A stretch of DNA of 9,885 bases from Ruminiclostridium sp. (GCA_017521345.1 JAFXCU010000176.1:1-9885); one strand, 5' to 3'; shown: positions 1 to 6,423, counted from the first letter of the stretch. The notes: generated from the sequence alone by a model not told the origin. Translations and numbers: made by a program.

Positions 1-500
1 CACAGGTCCATGCCGGCTTCCTTCAGCATATCGGTGGCCTCGATCATCTCGGCAGAGGTGACACCCTTGTTGACCTTTTTCAGCAGGTCATCCCAGCCGG
101 TCTCCACGCCCAGGTAGGCACGGGTGAGGCCGGCCTGACGGAGCTCCTTCAGCTGCTCCAGACTCTTGGTCTTGGTGGAGCGGGTGCCTGCGTAGGTGGT
201 CACCTGGCGCAGGTTGGGGAAGGCGGCGTACAGAGCCTCCAGGATCTGCAATAACTGCTCCTGGCGCATGACGATGGCATCGCCGTCGCAGAGGAACACC
301 TTATCCACCGTGGCGGGATCGTAGTAGACCCGGGCCATGGCGATGTCCTCCATGATCTCCTTCATAGGACGAACGTGGAATTTCTTTTCCTTGTACATCC
401 CGCAGAAGGTGCACTTATTGTGGGTGCAGCCCACGGTACACTGGAGCAGATAGCTCCGCCATTCCCCTGGGGGACGATAGATCTTACCTTCATAACGCAT
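1..500 (-). CDS. Radical SAM protein, N-terminal part (3' end beyond window)
   Basis: The first 166 codons of a minus-strand gene are open to the window edge, so the C-terminus is missing. The protein begins MRYEGKIYRPPGEW and carries a cysteine cluster, GCTHNKCTFCGMY, at residues 24-36 (C25, C30, C33, plus C21). That pattern is typical of radical SAM proteins of the HemN/Elp3-like type, whose cysteines bind a [4Fe-4S] cluster that cleaves S-adenosylmethionine. Further on, FLCDGDA (about residues 69-75) fits the 'GGE-like' strand position, and YLGVETGWDD (about 129-138) fits a conserved later strand of the same barrel. The ATG at 500-498 is preceded by GGAGGA with a suitable spacer. It lies 18 bp after the DUF951 stop, so the two genes are probably co-transcribed. 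The family is secure; the substrate cannot be told from this fragment. Confidence 0.88.
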   Translation of the reverse strand, partial: MRYEGKIYRPPGEWRSYLLQCTVGCTHNKCTFCGMYKEKKFHVRPMKEIMEDIAMARVYYDPATVDKVFLCDGDAIVMRQEQLLQILEALYAAFPNLRQVTTYAGTRSTKTKSLEQLKELRQAGLTRAYLGVETGWDDLLKKVNKGVTSAEMIEATDMLKEAGMDL

Positions 501-518
501 GGTGGATTCCTCCTTATG

Positions 519-719
519 TTAAGTCTGGTCGGAAGCTGCTTCCGGCCGTATGATTTTTTTGAGTGATTTTTCCGCTTTCTTTCTGGGCAGCATGACCTCC
601 CGGCCGCAGCCGTCACAGCGCAGGCGGAAATCCATGCCCACCCGGAGCACCTCCCATCGGCGGCTGCCACAGGGGTGTTCCTTCTTCATTTCTAAGATAT
701 CACCGATCTCGATGTCCAT
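519..719 (-). CDS. DUF951 family small protein
   Basis: A 66-residue protein starting MDIEIGDILEMKKEHPCG. The pattern GDILEMKKEHPCGS (residues 6-19), RWEVLRVG (21-28), RLRCDGCG (32-39) and EVMLPR (41-46) matches the DUF951 family, small proteins widespread in Firmicutes whose function is not established. C17, C35 and C38 could form a metal site together with H15; this is inference. The reading frame stays open upstream to 833, but GGAGG at 727-731 lies 7 bases before the ATG at 719-717 and only 1 base before the in-frame ATG at 725-723, so 719 is preferred. The lysine-rich tail (residues 47-57) could contact nucleic acid. It is followed by the radical SAM gene 18 bp downstream and diverges from the S1-domain gene. 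Confidence 0.87.
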   Translation of the reverse strand: MDIEIGDILEMKKEHPCGSRRWEVLRVGMDFRLRCDGCGREVMLPRKKAEKSLKKIIRPEAASDQT

Positions 720-748
720 TGTCATGCCTCCAAAAAGGTCTTCATAGA

Positions 749-768
749 CTTTGGGTAACTGCCCAAAG
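749..768. promoter_or_regulatory. Inverted repeat in the DUF951 / S1-domain divergent gap
   Basis: CTTTGGG - TAACTG - CCCAAAG is a perfect 7-bp inverted repeat with a 6-base loop. It sits just before the AGGAAG ribosome binding site of the S1-domain gene and about 18 bp upstream of the DUF951 ribosome binding site. It could be an operator serving both genes, or a hairpin in the leader of the S1 mRNA that affects access to the ribosome binding site. The sequence alone does not decide between these. Confidence 0.45.
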
Positions 769-783
769 AAAGGAAGTTTCGTG

Positions 784-1668
784 ATGTCGAACCAGTATTT
801 ACCGGAAGGACGCCTTCTCCACACCTCAAGCAATCGGCAGTATTCTTCCGATCATCTCCAACAAGCCATAAAGCAGGAGACCATCCTGGAAGGCCGGGCC
901 GTGCTGTGCACATCCGACCACGACCTCATGGTGTCCTACGGGCCTCACCTGGGCCGCATCCCCCGGGAGGAAGCCGCTCTGGGCATCCGGGAGGGAACCG
1001 CAAAGGAGATCGCCATTCTGTCCCGGGTGGGAAAGCCGGTATGTTTTACGATAAGGGAGCTGGGTGCCACCCCTGTCTTCTCCCGCCGCCGGGCCCAGGA
1101 ACTGGCCCTGGATCGGCTGATGGAAACTCCCGTGGGAACGATCCTCCCTGCCACGGTCACCCACCTGGCAGGCTTCGGGGCCTTTGTGGATGTGGGCTGC
1201 GGGGTGGTCTCCATGATCGGCATTGAGAACCTGTCGGTCTCCCGGATCCCCCATCCAGCCAGTCGCCTGGCGGTGGGACAGGAGATCTTTGTCCGCCTCA
1301 CAGGCCACGATCTGGAAGCTGGGCGGATCTCCCTCTCACACAAGGAACTATTGGGGACCTGGGCGGAAAACGCCCGGCGGTTCAAACCTGGAATGACCGT
1401 CACGGGCATGGTCCGAAACATCCAGCCCTACGGCTCCTTCATTGAGCTTGCCCCCAACCTCTCCGGGCTGGCGGACCAGACCAGAGGTCTGCGGGAAGGG
1501 GACCATGTGTCGGTGACCATCAAGGCCATTCAGGCCAGAGGACACAAGGTCAAACTTCAGGTGCGGGAGATCCTGCCCCCGGTCCGGGAGCCTCTCCCCT
1601 TCTCCTATTTTATCACAGAGGGATACCTGCCGTCCTGGGACTATGTCACGGTCAATCCTGACCTTTGA
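784..1668 (+). CDS. S1-domain RNA-binding protein (short ribosomal protein S1-like)
   Basis: A 294-residue protein with three S1 (OB-fold) regions. The first, about residues 35-91, is degenerate but contains GRIPREEAALGI, as in the first repeat of S1-like proteins. The second, about 114-186, has GFGAFVDVG and ends GRISLSHKE. The third, about 202-262, has NIQPYGSFIELAPNLSGLA and ends HKVKLQVREI. The last two have the usual S1 repeat layout; such proteins bind single-stranded RNA, typically at the ribosome or in RNA turnover. At 294 residues it is shorter than classical 4-6 domain S1, so it is called S1-like rather than rpsA. The start at 784 is chosen because AGGAAG at 771-776 lies 7 bases upstream; an in-frame TTG at 751 would overlap the inverted repeat and the ribosome binding site. 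The 3' end overlaps rarA by 17 bp. Confidence 0.9.
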   Translation: MSNQYLPEGRLLHTSSNRQYSSDHLQQAIKQETILEGRAVLCTSDHDLMVSYGPHLGRIPREEAALGIREGTAKEIAILSRVGKPVCFTIRELGATPVFSRRRAQELALDRLMETPVGTILPATVTHLAGFGAFVDVGCGVVSMIGIENLSVSRIPHPASRLAVGQEIFVRLTGHDLEAGRISLSHKELLGTWAENARRFKPGMTVTGMVRNIQPYGSFIELAPNLSGLADQTRGLREGDHVSVTIKAIQARGHKVKLQVREILPPVREPLPFSYFITEGYLPSWDYVTVNPDL

Positions 1669-2920
1669 TGGCGTCCCAGTACCGCTTGGCGGCCTGCTCG
1701 GTCTTGTTCTCCCCGTAGTGGTAGTAGACCCGGTCCTTCAGGACGTCGGGGAGGTACTGCTGCTTCACATAGTGGTTGGGGTAGCTGTGGGCGTATTTGT
1801 AGTCCAAACCGTGGCCCAGCTTGGCGGCGCCCCCGTAATGGGCATCCCGCAGGTTGGCAGGGATGTCCCCGCTCTTGCCCGCCCGCAGGTCGGCCATGGC
1901 CTCGTCAATGGCGCAGATGGCGGCGTTGGACTTAGGCAGGGTGGCCAGGTAGATCACCGCCTGGGCCAGAGGGATGCGAGCCTCGGGCAGGCCCAGCATA
2001 TTGGCGCTGTCCACACAGCCCTTCACCACGGAAACTGCCTGGGGGTGGGCCAGACCGATGTCCTCGCTGGCGATGACCATAAGCCGCCGACAGGGGGAGA
2101 TCAGATCTCCCGCCTCCAGGAGCCGGGCCAGGTAGTGGATGGCGGCGTCCGGGTCGGAGCCCCGGATGGACTTCTGAAAGGCAGATAAAATGTCATAGTG
2201 GCTGTCCCCATCCCGGTCATACCGCATGGCCGACCGCTGGGCCACCATCTCGGTCTCTTCCAGGGTCAGATGAACGGCCTCCAGGTCCAGGGCGTGGGCG
2301 GCAAAGAGGGCCTCCACGGCGTTGAGGGATTTGCGCACATCTCCCCCGCAGGCCCGGGCCACCAGTTCGGGGACGCCATCCTCCCAGGTGACGGCAACTC
2401 CCTGCCGTTCCCCCATCCGGGCAATGCCCCGGCGGACCATGGGCAGGACCTCCTCCGGGGACACGGGCTTGAACTCAAAGACCGTGGACCGGCTCAGGAC
2501 AGCGTTGAACACATAGAAATAGGGGTTCTCCGTGGTGGATGCGATGAGGGTCAGCTTGCCGTTCTCCATGAATTCCAGCAGGGATTGCTGCTGCTTCTTG
2601 TTAAAGTACTGGATCTCATCCAGGTAGAGGACCACACCCTCGGGGGCCAAGAGGGTCCCCACGTCGGCCATGACCGCCTTCACATCCGCCAGGGAGGCGG
2701 TGGTGGCGTTGAGCCGGTAGAAGGGCCGGCCGATCCGGGCGGCGGCGATCTCCGCCACGGTGGTCTTTCCGGTGCCGGAAGGGCCGTAGAAGATCATGTT
2801 GGGAATGGTCCCCCCCTGGATGACCCGGCGCAGAACGCCGTTCTCTCCCAGGATATGCCGCTGTCCCACCACCTCGTCAATGGTCTTGGGGCGGATCTCA
2901 TCTGCCAGCGGACGGTACAT
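1652..2920 (-). CDS. rarA: Replication-associated recombination protein A (RarA/MgsA AAA+ ATPase)
   Basis: A 422-residue AAA+ ATPase of the clamp-loader group. It opens MYRPLADEIRPKTIDEVVGQ, the family's typical N-terminus. Walker A is GPSGTGKTT (residues 46-54), Walker B is LYLDEIQ followed by FNKKQQ (about 98-111), sensor 1 is TLIASTTENP (about 124-133) and the arginine-finger region is LSRSTVFEF (about 142-150). The C-terminal half has the MgsA-type tetramerisation region, with SAFQKSIRGSDPDAAIHYLARL and ASEDIGLA. RarA acts at stalled or collapsed replication forks with SSB. GGGGG at 2927-2931 lies 6 bases before the ATG at 2920, so this start is preferred over an ATG at 2926 or a TTG at 2938, which have no spaced ribosome binding site. 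Length and motifs are complete. Confidence 0.95.
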   Translation of the reverse strand: MYRPLADEIRPKTIDEVVGQRHILGENGVLRRVIQGGTIPNMIFYGPSGTGKTTVAEIAAARIGRPFYRLNATTASLADVKAVMADVGTLLAPEGVVLYLDEIQYFNKKQQQSLLEFMENGKLTLIASTTENPYFYVFNAVLSRSTVFEFKPVSPEEVLPMVRRGIARMGERQGVAVTWEDGVPELVARACGGDVRKSLNAVEALFAAHALDLEAVHLTLEETEMVAQRSAMRYDRDGDSHYDILSAFQKSIRGSDPDAAIHYLARLLEAGDLISPCRRLMVIASEDIGLAHPQAVSVVKGCVDSANMLGLPEARIPLAQAVIYLATLPKSNAAICAIDEAMADLRAGKSGDIPANLRDAHYGGAAKLGHGLDYKYAHSYPNHYVKQQYLPDVLKDRVYYHYGENKTEQAAKRYWDAIKGQD

Positions 2921-2957
2921 AGCCATCCCCCTTTCCAAAACAAAATCGTTACCTTAT

Positions 2958-2986
2958 ATTTTATCAGTTGGGGCCGATTCCGTAAA
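2958..2986 (-). promoter_or_regulatory. Predicted sigma-A promoter of rarA
   Basis: Read on the minus strand: -35 box TTTACG (2986-2981, 4 of 6 consensus bases), 17-bp spacer, -10 box TAAAAT (2963-2958, 5 of 6). It lies about 38 bp upstream of the rarA start in a local AT-rich stretch. Prediction by inspection only. Confidence 0.5.
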
Positions 2987-3019
2987 GAGAAAGTTGTTCC
3001 TCTGTCCTAAATTGGGGGC

Positions 3020-3048
3020 TTGCCCCTGAGAAAGCGGGATGCTATGAT
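3020..3048 (+). promoter_or_regulatory. Predicted sigma-A promoter of the 64-residue gene
   Basis: -35 box TTGCCC (3020-3025, 4 of 6), 17-bp spacer, -10 box TATGAT (3043-3048, 5 of 6). The AGGAGGG ribosome binding site at 3057-3063 and the ATG at 3070 follow closely, leaving a leader of only about 15 bases. The -35 box overlaps a small GGGGC-tt-GCCCC inverted repeat (3015-3026). Confidence 0.6.
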
Positions 3049-3069
3049 AGAGAAAAAGGAGGGCTGACT

Positions 3070-3264
3070 ATGGCAAAAATCGACATTGGCATCTGCGTCT
3101 ATGACATTTCCGGCGAGAAGGACGCCAAGGCCAAAGAGGCCCTGGAAAAGGGCGTCCACATCCTGGACACCTCCCACCTGGGCTGCGAGAGCTACTACAT
3201 GGAACTGGCCGACCTGAAGGACAGCATTGAAAAAGAGTTTGACGTGAAGATCAAGAATATGTAA
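3070..3264 (+). CDS. Uncharacterised 64-residue protein
   Basis: I do not recognise this protein. It begins MAKIDIGICVYDISGEKDAK and ends EFDVKIKNM. It is charged and soluble-looking with no membrane segment or signal peptide. The layout suggests a beta strand (residues 3-11), an acidic/basic helix (15-27), a turn with HLGCESYY (36-43) and an amphipathic C-terminal helix (44-58). Two cysteines, C9 and C39, could pair or bind something; this is inference. The gene is well supported: a consensus-like promoter, a strong AGGAGGG site 6 bases before the ATG, and a 15-bp terminator hairpin that begins within the stop codon. It is monocistronic, between rarA (divergent) and glyA (convergent), so context gives no firm clue to its role. 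Confidence 0.8.
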   Translation: MAKIDIGICVYDISGEKDAKAKEALEKGVHILDTSHLGCESYYMELADLKDSIEKEFDVKIKNM

Positions 3265-3296
3265 AAAAAGACCCGCCGGATGGCGGGTCTTTTTTT
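3263..3296. terminator. Bidirectional rho-independent terminator (64-residue gene / glyA)
   Basis: A perfect 15-bp stem: AAAAAAAGACCCGCC, loop GGAT, then the complementary arm ending in seven T (3290-3296). The A-run on the left becomes a T-run on the minus strand, so the hairpin can end transcription from both the upstream small gene and the convergent glyA, whose stop is at 3314-3316. Confidence 0.92.
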
Positions 3297-3313
3297 ACGT
3301 TCCTGAGAACGGA

Positions 3314-4555
3314 TTACTCGTACATGGGATACTTGTCGGTGATGGACTTGACGCCAGCGATGACTTCTTCCTGAGAGTTCTCGAAGTCGGTAGCGACCTT
3401 CCACATCAGCTTACCCAGCAGCTTGAAGTCTTCCTCGACCAGGCCGCGGCTGGTAGCAGCGGGAACGCCAACACGGATGCCGGAGGTGACGAAGGGAGAC
3501 TGAGGATCGTCGGGGATGGTGTTCTTGTTGACGGTGATGTTGCACAGGTCCAGACGCTTCTCCATCTCCTTGCCGGTGATGCCTGCCTTGCGCAGGTCGA
3601 CCAGCATCAGGTGGTTGTCGGTGCCGCCGGAGACCAGGTCGAAGCCAGCCTCCATCAGGGACTCTGCCAGAGCCTTAGCGTTCTTCAGGACCTGCTCCTG
3701 GTAGGTCTTGAACTCGGGCTTCTGCGCCTCGCCGAAAGCAACAGCCTTAGCGGTGATGATGTGCATCAGGGGGCCGCCCTGAGCGCCGGGGAAGATAGCC
3801 TTGTCGATGGTCTTTGCCAGGGCTTCCTTGCACAGGATGACGCCGCCGCGGGGACCACGCAGGGTCTTGTGGGTGGTGGTGGTGACAACGTCAGCATAGG
3901 GCACGGGAGAGGGATGCAGGCCAACTGCAACCAGACCGGCGATGTGAGCCATGTCAACAAACAGGTATGCACCAACCTCGTCAGCGATCTCGCGGAACTT
4001 AGCGAAGTCGATGACACGGGGGTATGCGGAAGCGCCTGCGATGATCATCTTGGGCTTGTGCTCCAGAGCCAGTGCGCGAACCTGGTCATAGTCGATGAAG
4101 CCGTTCTCGTCCACGCCATAGGAGACCATCTTATAGTTCAGGCCGGAGAAGTTGACGGGGCTACCGTGGGTCAGGTGACCGCCGTTGTCGAGGTTCATGC
4201 CCATGACGGTGTCGCCGATCTTGCACAGTGCCTGGTAGACAGCGAAGTTAGCAGAAGCGCCGGAGTGGGGCTGGACGTTTGCGTGGTCAGCACCGAACAG
4301 AGCCTTCACGCGGTCGCGTGCGATGTCTTCCACCACGTCGACGCACTCGCAGCCGCCGTAGTAACGCTTGCCGGGGTAGCCCTCAGCGTACTTGTTGGTC
4401 AGAACAGTGGAAGCAGCAGCCATGACTGCCTCGCTGACGAAGTTCTCAGAGGCGATCAGCTCGATGTTTCTGCGCTGACGATCATACTCAGCACGGACAG
4501 CGTTGCCGACCTCAGCGTCATGCTGAGTCAGGAAATCAATAGTTTCTTTGACCAT
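3314..4555 (-). CDS. glyA: Serine hydroxymethyltransferase
   Basis: A full-length 413-residue PLP enzyme that interconverts serine plus tetrahydrofolate with glycine plus methylene-tetrahydrofolate, feeding one-carbon units to purine, thymidylate and methionine synthesis. Seen motifs: [15 protein letters not shown] (residues 30-44), [17 protein letters not shown] (54-70), [11 protein letters not shown] (93-103), [10 protein letters not shown] (201-210, with cofactor Asp201 and His204) and [14 protein letters not shown] (225-238) with K230 as the Schiff-base lysine. The C-terminal [15 protein letters not shown] (358-371) matches the family. GGAGGAG at 4564-4570 lies 8 bases before the ATG. Codon use differs from its neighbours (many CGT/CGC arginines, GTT/GCT codons rather than CGG/GCC), as expected for a highly expressed gene. 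Monocistronic, ending in the shared terminator. Confidence 0.97.
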   Translation of the reverse strand: MVKETIDFLTQHDAEVGNAVRAEYDRQRRNIELIASENFVSEAVMAAASTVLTNKYAEGYPGKRYYGGCECVDVVEDIARDRVKALFGADHANVQPHSGASANFAVYQALCKIGDTVMGMNLDNGGHLTHGSPVNFSGLNYKMVSYGVDENGFIDYDQVRALALEHKPKMIIAGASAYPRVIDFAKFREIADEVGAYLFVDMAHIAGLVAVGLHPSPVPYADVVTTTTHKTLRGPRGGVILCKEALAKTIDKAIFPGAQGGPLMHIITAKAVAFGEAQKPEFKTYQEQVLKNAKALAESLMEAGFDLVSGGTDNHLMLVDLRKAGITGKEMEKRLDLCNITVNKNTIPDDPQSPFVTSGIRVGVPAATSRGLVEEDFKLLGKLMWKVATDFENSQEEVIAGVKSITDKYPMYE

Positions 4556-4629
4556 AATACTTACTCCTCCATTTATGTATCGTTGCGATAAAATTTCTCA
4601 CGATGAAAAGGTTGCCATAGTTTCTTCTT

Positions 4630-4658
4630 ATTATACATCAATCCCAGAAAAAATCCAA
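4630..4658 (-). promoter_or_regulatory. Predicted promoter of glyA
   Basis: Minus strand: -10 box TATAAT (4635-4630, 6 of 6), 17-bp spacer, weak -35 TTGGAT (4658-4653, 3 of 6, keeping the TTG). The leader is roughly 65-70 bases, too short for a glycine or THF riboswitch. The -35 box shares base 4658 with the -35 box of the divergent nth promoter. Confidence 0.6.
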
Positions 4659-4686
4659 TGACTATTTTGCTTCTTTATGGTATAAT
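4658..4686 (+). promoter_or_regulatory. Predicted extended -10 promoter of nth
   Basis: -35 box ATGACT (4658-4663, 4 of 6), 17-bp spacer, -10 box TATAAT (4681-4686, 6 of 6) with a TGG immediately upstream (4678-4680) that forms a TGn extended -10. The start of nth is about 60 bases downstream of the likely transcription start. Confidence 0.65.
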
Positions 4687-4705
4687 TTTGAAGACTTATC
4701 CCTTG

Positions 4706-4729
4706 ATTTTATGGGAAAAGGCATAAAAT
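4706..4729. promoter_or_regulatory. 8-bp inverted repeat in the nth leader
   Basis: ATTTTATG (4706-4713) and CATAAAAT (4722-4729) are perfect reverse complements separated by GGAAAAGG. The element sits about 12 bp upstream of the nth ribosome binding site and about 20 bp after its -10 box. It could be an operator for a dimeric repressor, or a weak RNA hairpin (all but two pairs are A-T). There is no T-run, so it is not a terminator. Confidence 0.4.
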
Positions 4730-4754
4730 TCTCTTATGACAGGAGGCAGACGCC

Positions 4755-5405
4755 ATGAAATCCCAGGAGGATATCCTCGCCATCATCCAGGAACTGAAAA
4801 ATCTGTACCCCCAGGAGGACCTCTGCTCCCTGCCCTACGACAAGGATTATGAGCTTCTCTTCGCCGTCCGTCTGGCCGCCCAGTGCACCGACGAGCGGGT
4901 GAACCAGGTGACCCCCGCCCTCTACGCCGCCTACCCCACCCTGGAGGACCTGGCCAAGGCCGAGCCCCAGGACATCGAGCCCTACATCCACTCCTGCGGC
5001 TTCTTCCGGGCCAAAGCCAAGGACATTGTCTTTGCCTCCCGGATGCTGGTGGAGAAGCACAACGGAGTGGTGCCCGGCACCATGGAAGAGCTGTTAAAGC
5101 TCCCTGGGGTGGGCCGCAAAACTGCCAACCTGATCCTGGGCGACGTTTACAACACCCCCGGCGTGGTGGTAGCCGACACCCACTGCATCCGCATCACCGG
5201 CCTTCTGGGCCTCACCGACGGTACCAAGGACCCGGGCAAGGTGGAGAGCCAGCTCCGGGAAGTTTTGCCCCCGGAGGAGTCCAACGATTTCTGTCACCGG
5301 ATGGTCCTCCACGGCCGGGCGGTCTGCCGGGCCAGAAAACCCGACTGCCAGAATTGCACCCTCCGGGCCTGGTGTGATCACTTCACCAAGGAGCAGGAAG
5401 CATGA
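4755..5405 (+). CDS. nth: Endonuclease III (DNA glycosylase / AP lyase)
   Basis: A 216-residue base-excision-repair enzyme that removes oxidised pyrimidines and cleaves the resulting abasic site. The helix-hairpin-helix is LPGVGRKTANLIL (residues 116-128) with catalytic K122, followed by VVVADTHCIR with catalytic D141. The C-terminal [4Fe-4S] site is complete: C191-x6-C198-x2-C201-x5-C207. The N-terminal LAAQCTDERVN (40-50) is also typical. The length matches the family (about 210 residues). AGGAGG at 4741-4746 lies 8 bases before the ATG. Single gene with its own promoter and terminator, divergent from glyA. All catalytic and cluster residues are present, so it should be active. Confidence 0.96.
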   Translation: MKSQEDILAIIQELKNLYPQEDLCSLPYDKDYELLFAVRLAAQCTDERVNQVTPALYAAYPTLEDLAKAEPQDIEPYIHSCGFFRAKAKDIVFASRMLVEKHNGVVPGTMEELLKLPGVGRKTANLILGDVYNTPGVVVADTHCIRITGLLGLTDGTKDPGKVESQLREVLPPEESNDFCHRMVLHGRAVCRARKPDCQNCTLRAWCDHFTKEQEA

Positions 5406-5411
5406 CACACG

Positions 5412-5445
5412 AATCCCCCGACCATACGGCCGGGGATTTTGTTTT
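5412..5445 (+). terminator. Probable terminator of nth
   Basis: AATCCCC (5412-5418) pairs with GGGGATT (5432-5438), with a small CG/CG inner pairing and a bulge, followed by ATTTTGTTTT. It begins 6 bases after the nth stop codon. The stem is imperfect, but position and T-run fit a rho-independent terminator in the nth direction only. Confidence 0.65.
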
Positions 5446-5460
5446 GGTACGATCACGCCA

Positions 5461-5531
5461 TGCAGGGAACAGCCTTGGCTGTTCCGCTCGTTCCCGCACC
5501 CACGCCGGAACGGTCAAGACCGTTCCCTACA
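5461..5531. repeat. Palindromic repeat element A (two 9-bp hairpins, MITE/REP-like)
   Basis: A 71-bp non-coding element. Its ends, TGCAGGGAACAGCC and the reverse complement of TGTAGGGAACGGTC, match at 11 of 14 positions, all differences being transitions. Inside are two perfect palindromes of identical geometry: GGAACAGCC-tt-GGCTGTTCC (5466-5485) and GGAACGGTC-aa-GACCGTTCC (5507-5526). The 21-base linker carries a further CGTTCCC. This symmetry resembles REP/BIME or MITE repeats rather than a terminator, as no T-run follows the hairpins. Copies elsewhere in the genome cannot be checked here. Confidence 0.7.
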
Positions 5532-5551
5532 TAGTTTTTCGGCAGGATAGG

Positions 5552-5632
5552 ACGTAGGGGCGGATAGCATCCCCCCGACCCACCTTGCAGGTCAACGCCT
5601 CGTTGGCGGGCGGCTGATAGCCGCCCCTACAT
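5552..5632. repeat. Palindromic repeat element B (GTAGGGGCGG terminal inverted repeats)
   Basis: An 81-bp element whose ends ACGTAGGGGCGG (5552-5563) and CCGCCCCTACAT (5621-5632) are inverted copies with one mismatch (10 bp perfect). Each end carries a subterminal hairpin: a perfect 8-bp one at 5608-5626 (GGGCGGCT-gat-AGCCGCCC) and a weaker one at 5558-5576 (GGAT-agc-ATCC core). It begins 20 bp after element A and shares its GTAGGG tip and hairpin-linker-hairpin plan, so the two may be variants of one family. It lies just downstream of the coaX stop (14 bp) and may also act as a 3' stabilising or terminating structure for coaX mRNA. No protein-coding gene is seen in 5406-5646. Confidence 0.7.
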
Positions 5633-5646
5633 GGGCTGTCGGAAGG

Positions 5647-6423
5647 TTAATGGTCCTCTCCCCGGTGTCTCTCATAGATGAGCCGCAGGCCGTGCTCGAT
5701 GAGGTGGTCGTCCACGATATCTATGCAGTCGGTGTGGGCCGCCACCAGATGGGCCAGACCGCCGGTGGCCACCACCTTCACATCCATACCGTATCCCATT
5801 TCCTCCTTGGTCTTGCGGACCAGATACTCGGTGGAGCCTACCGCGCCAGCAACAGAGCCCGCCTGGATCTGGGTCACCGCATCCCGGCCCAGCATGGTGG
5901 GGGGATAGGCCAGGTCGATCTGGGGCAGCTGGGCGGTGCCGCTGAAAAGGGCGTTGGTGGAGGTGCGGATACCCGCCAGGATACAGCCGCCCAGGTAGGA
6001 CCCATCGACTGCCAGAGCGTCCACCGTGGTGGCGGTGCCGTAGTCCAGGACCACCAGGGGCTTGCCGTATTTTTCCATGGCAGCAATGCAGCAAACGGCA
6101 CGGTCAGCCCCCAGCCGTTCCTCGGCCTCATAGGGCAGGCCGGGGTCCACGTTCTCATCCACCACCAGAGGGGTCTGACCAAAGCAGGTCTGGGCCAGCT
6201 CCTTCAGGGGAGGGATCACCTGGGGGACCACCGAGGCAATGATGACACCGGTGACCTGGTCCGGGGGCAGGCTTCGTTCCGCCATCCGGTCCAGGAGCTC
6301 TCTGCCCATGTCCTGGGCGGTGGCCTCATAGTTGGTCACCTGACGGAAGCTGGCGACGATCTTCTCGCCTGCCAACAACCCGAATACAATATTGGAATTT
6401 CCCACATCAATGGCCAGCAGCAT
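5647..6423 (-). CDS. coaX: Type III pantothenate kinase
   Basis: A 258-residue kinase that phosphorylates pantothenate, the first step of coenzyme A synthesis. The fold is that of the acetate/sugar kinase/Hsc70 superfamily. Seen: MLLAIDVGNSNIVFG (residues 1-15, with catalytic/phosphate-loop Asp6), LGADRAV (104-110, substrate loop), VVLDYGTATTVDAL (124-137, the second phosphate motif with Asp127), GGCILAGI (145-152) and VVATGGLAHLV (217-227, adenosine-binding). AGGAGGA at 6431-6437 lies 7 bases before the ATG at 6423; the frame is open upstream to 6513 but that extension lacks both a ribosome binding site and family similarity. Monocistronic here, divergent from the three-gene small operon. 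Expected length for the family is about 255 residues. Confidence 0.95.
   Translation of the reverse strand: MLLAIDVGNSNIVFGLLAGEKIVASFRQVTNYEATAQDMGRELLDRMAERSLPPDQVTGVIIASVVPQVIPPLKELAQTCFGQTPLVVDENVDPGLPYEAEERLGADRAVCCIAAMEKYGKPLVVLDYGTATTVDALAVDGSYLGGCILAGIRTSTNALFSGTAQLPQIDLAYPPTMLGRDAVTQIQAGSVAGAVGSTEYLVRKTKEEMGYGMDVKVVATGGLAHLVAAHTDCIDIVDDHLIEHGLRLIYERHRGEDH

Noticed and set aside
720..833. 38-residue N-terminal extension of the DUF951 protein
   Set aside because: The extension overlaps the S1-like start region, adds no family similarity, and the GGAGG site is correctly spaced only for the start at 719.
2198..3010. A 270-codon plus-strand open frame antisense to rarA
   Set aside because: Lies opposite the conserved AAA+ core, rich in Gly/His from complementing rarA codons, and runs through the rarA promoter region without a ribosome binding site.
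3611..4591. A 326-codon plus-strand open frame antisense to glyA
   Set aside because: Shadow of the glyA codon pattern: valine- and glycine-rich low-information protein with no start signals.
4556..4640. Glycine or tetrahydrofolate riboswitch upstream of glyA
   Set aside because: The leader from the predicted start is only about 65-70 bases and shows no paired stems or conserved aptamer core.
5461..5632. CRISPR-like array
   Set aside because: The palindromes are not direct repeats of constant sequence, spacing is irregular, and no cas gene is near; inverted-repeat elements explain the pattern.
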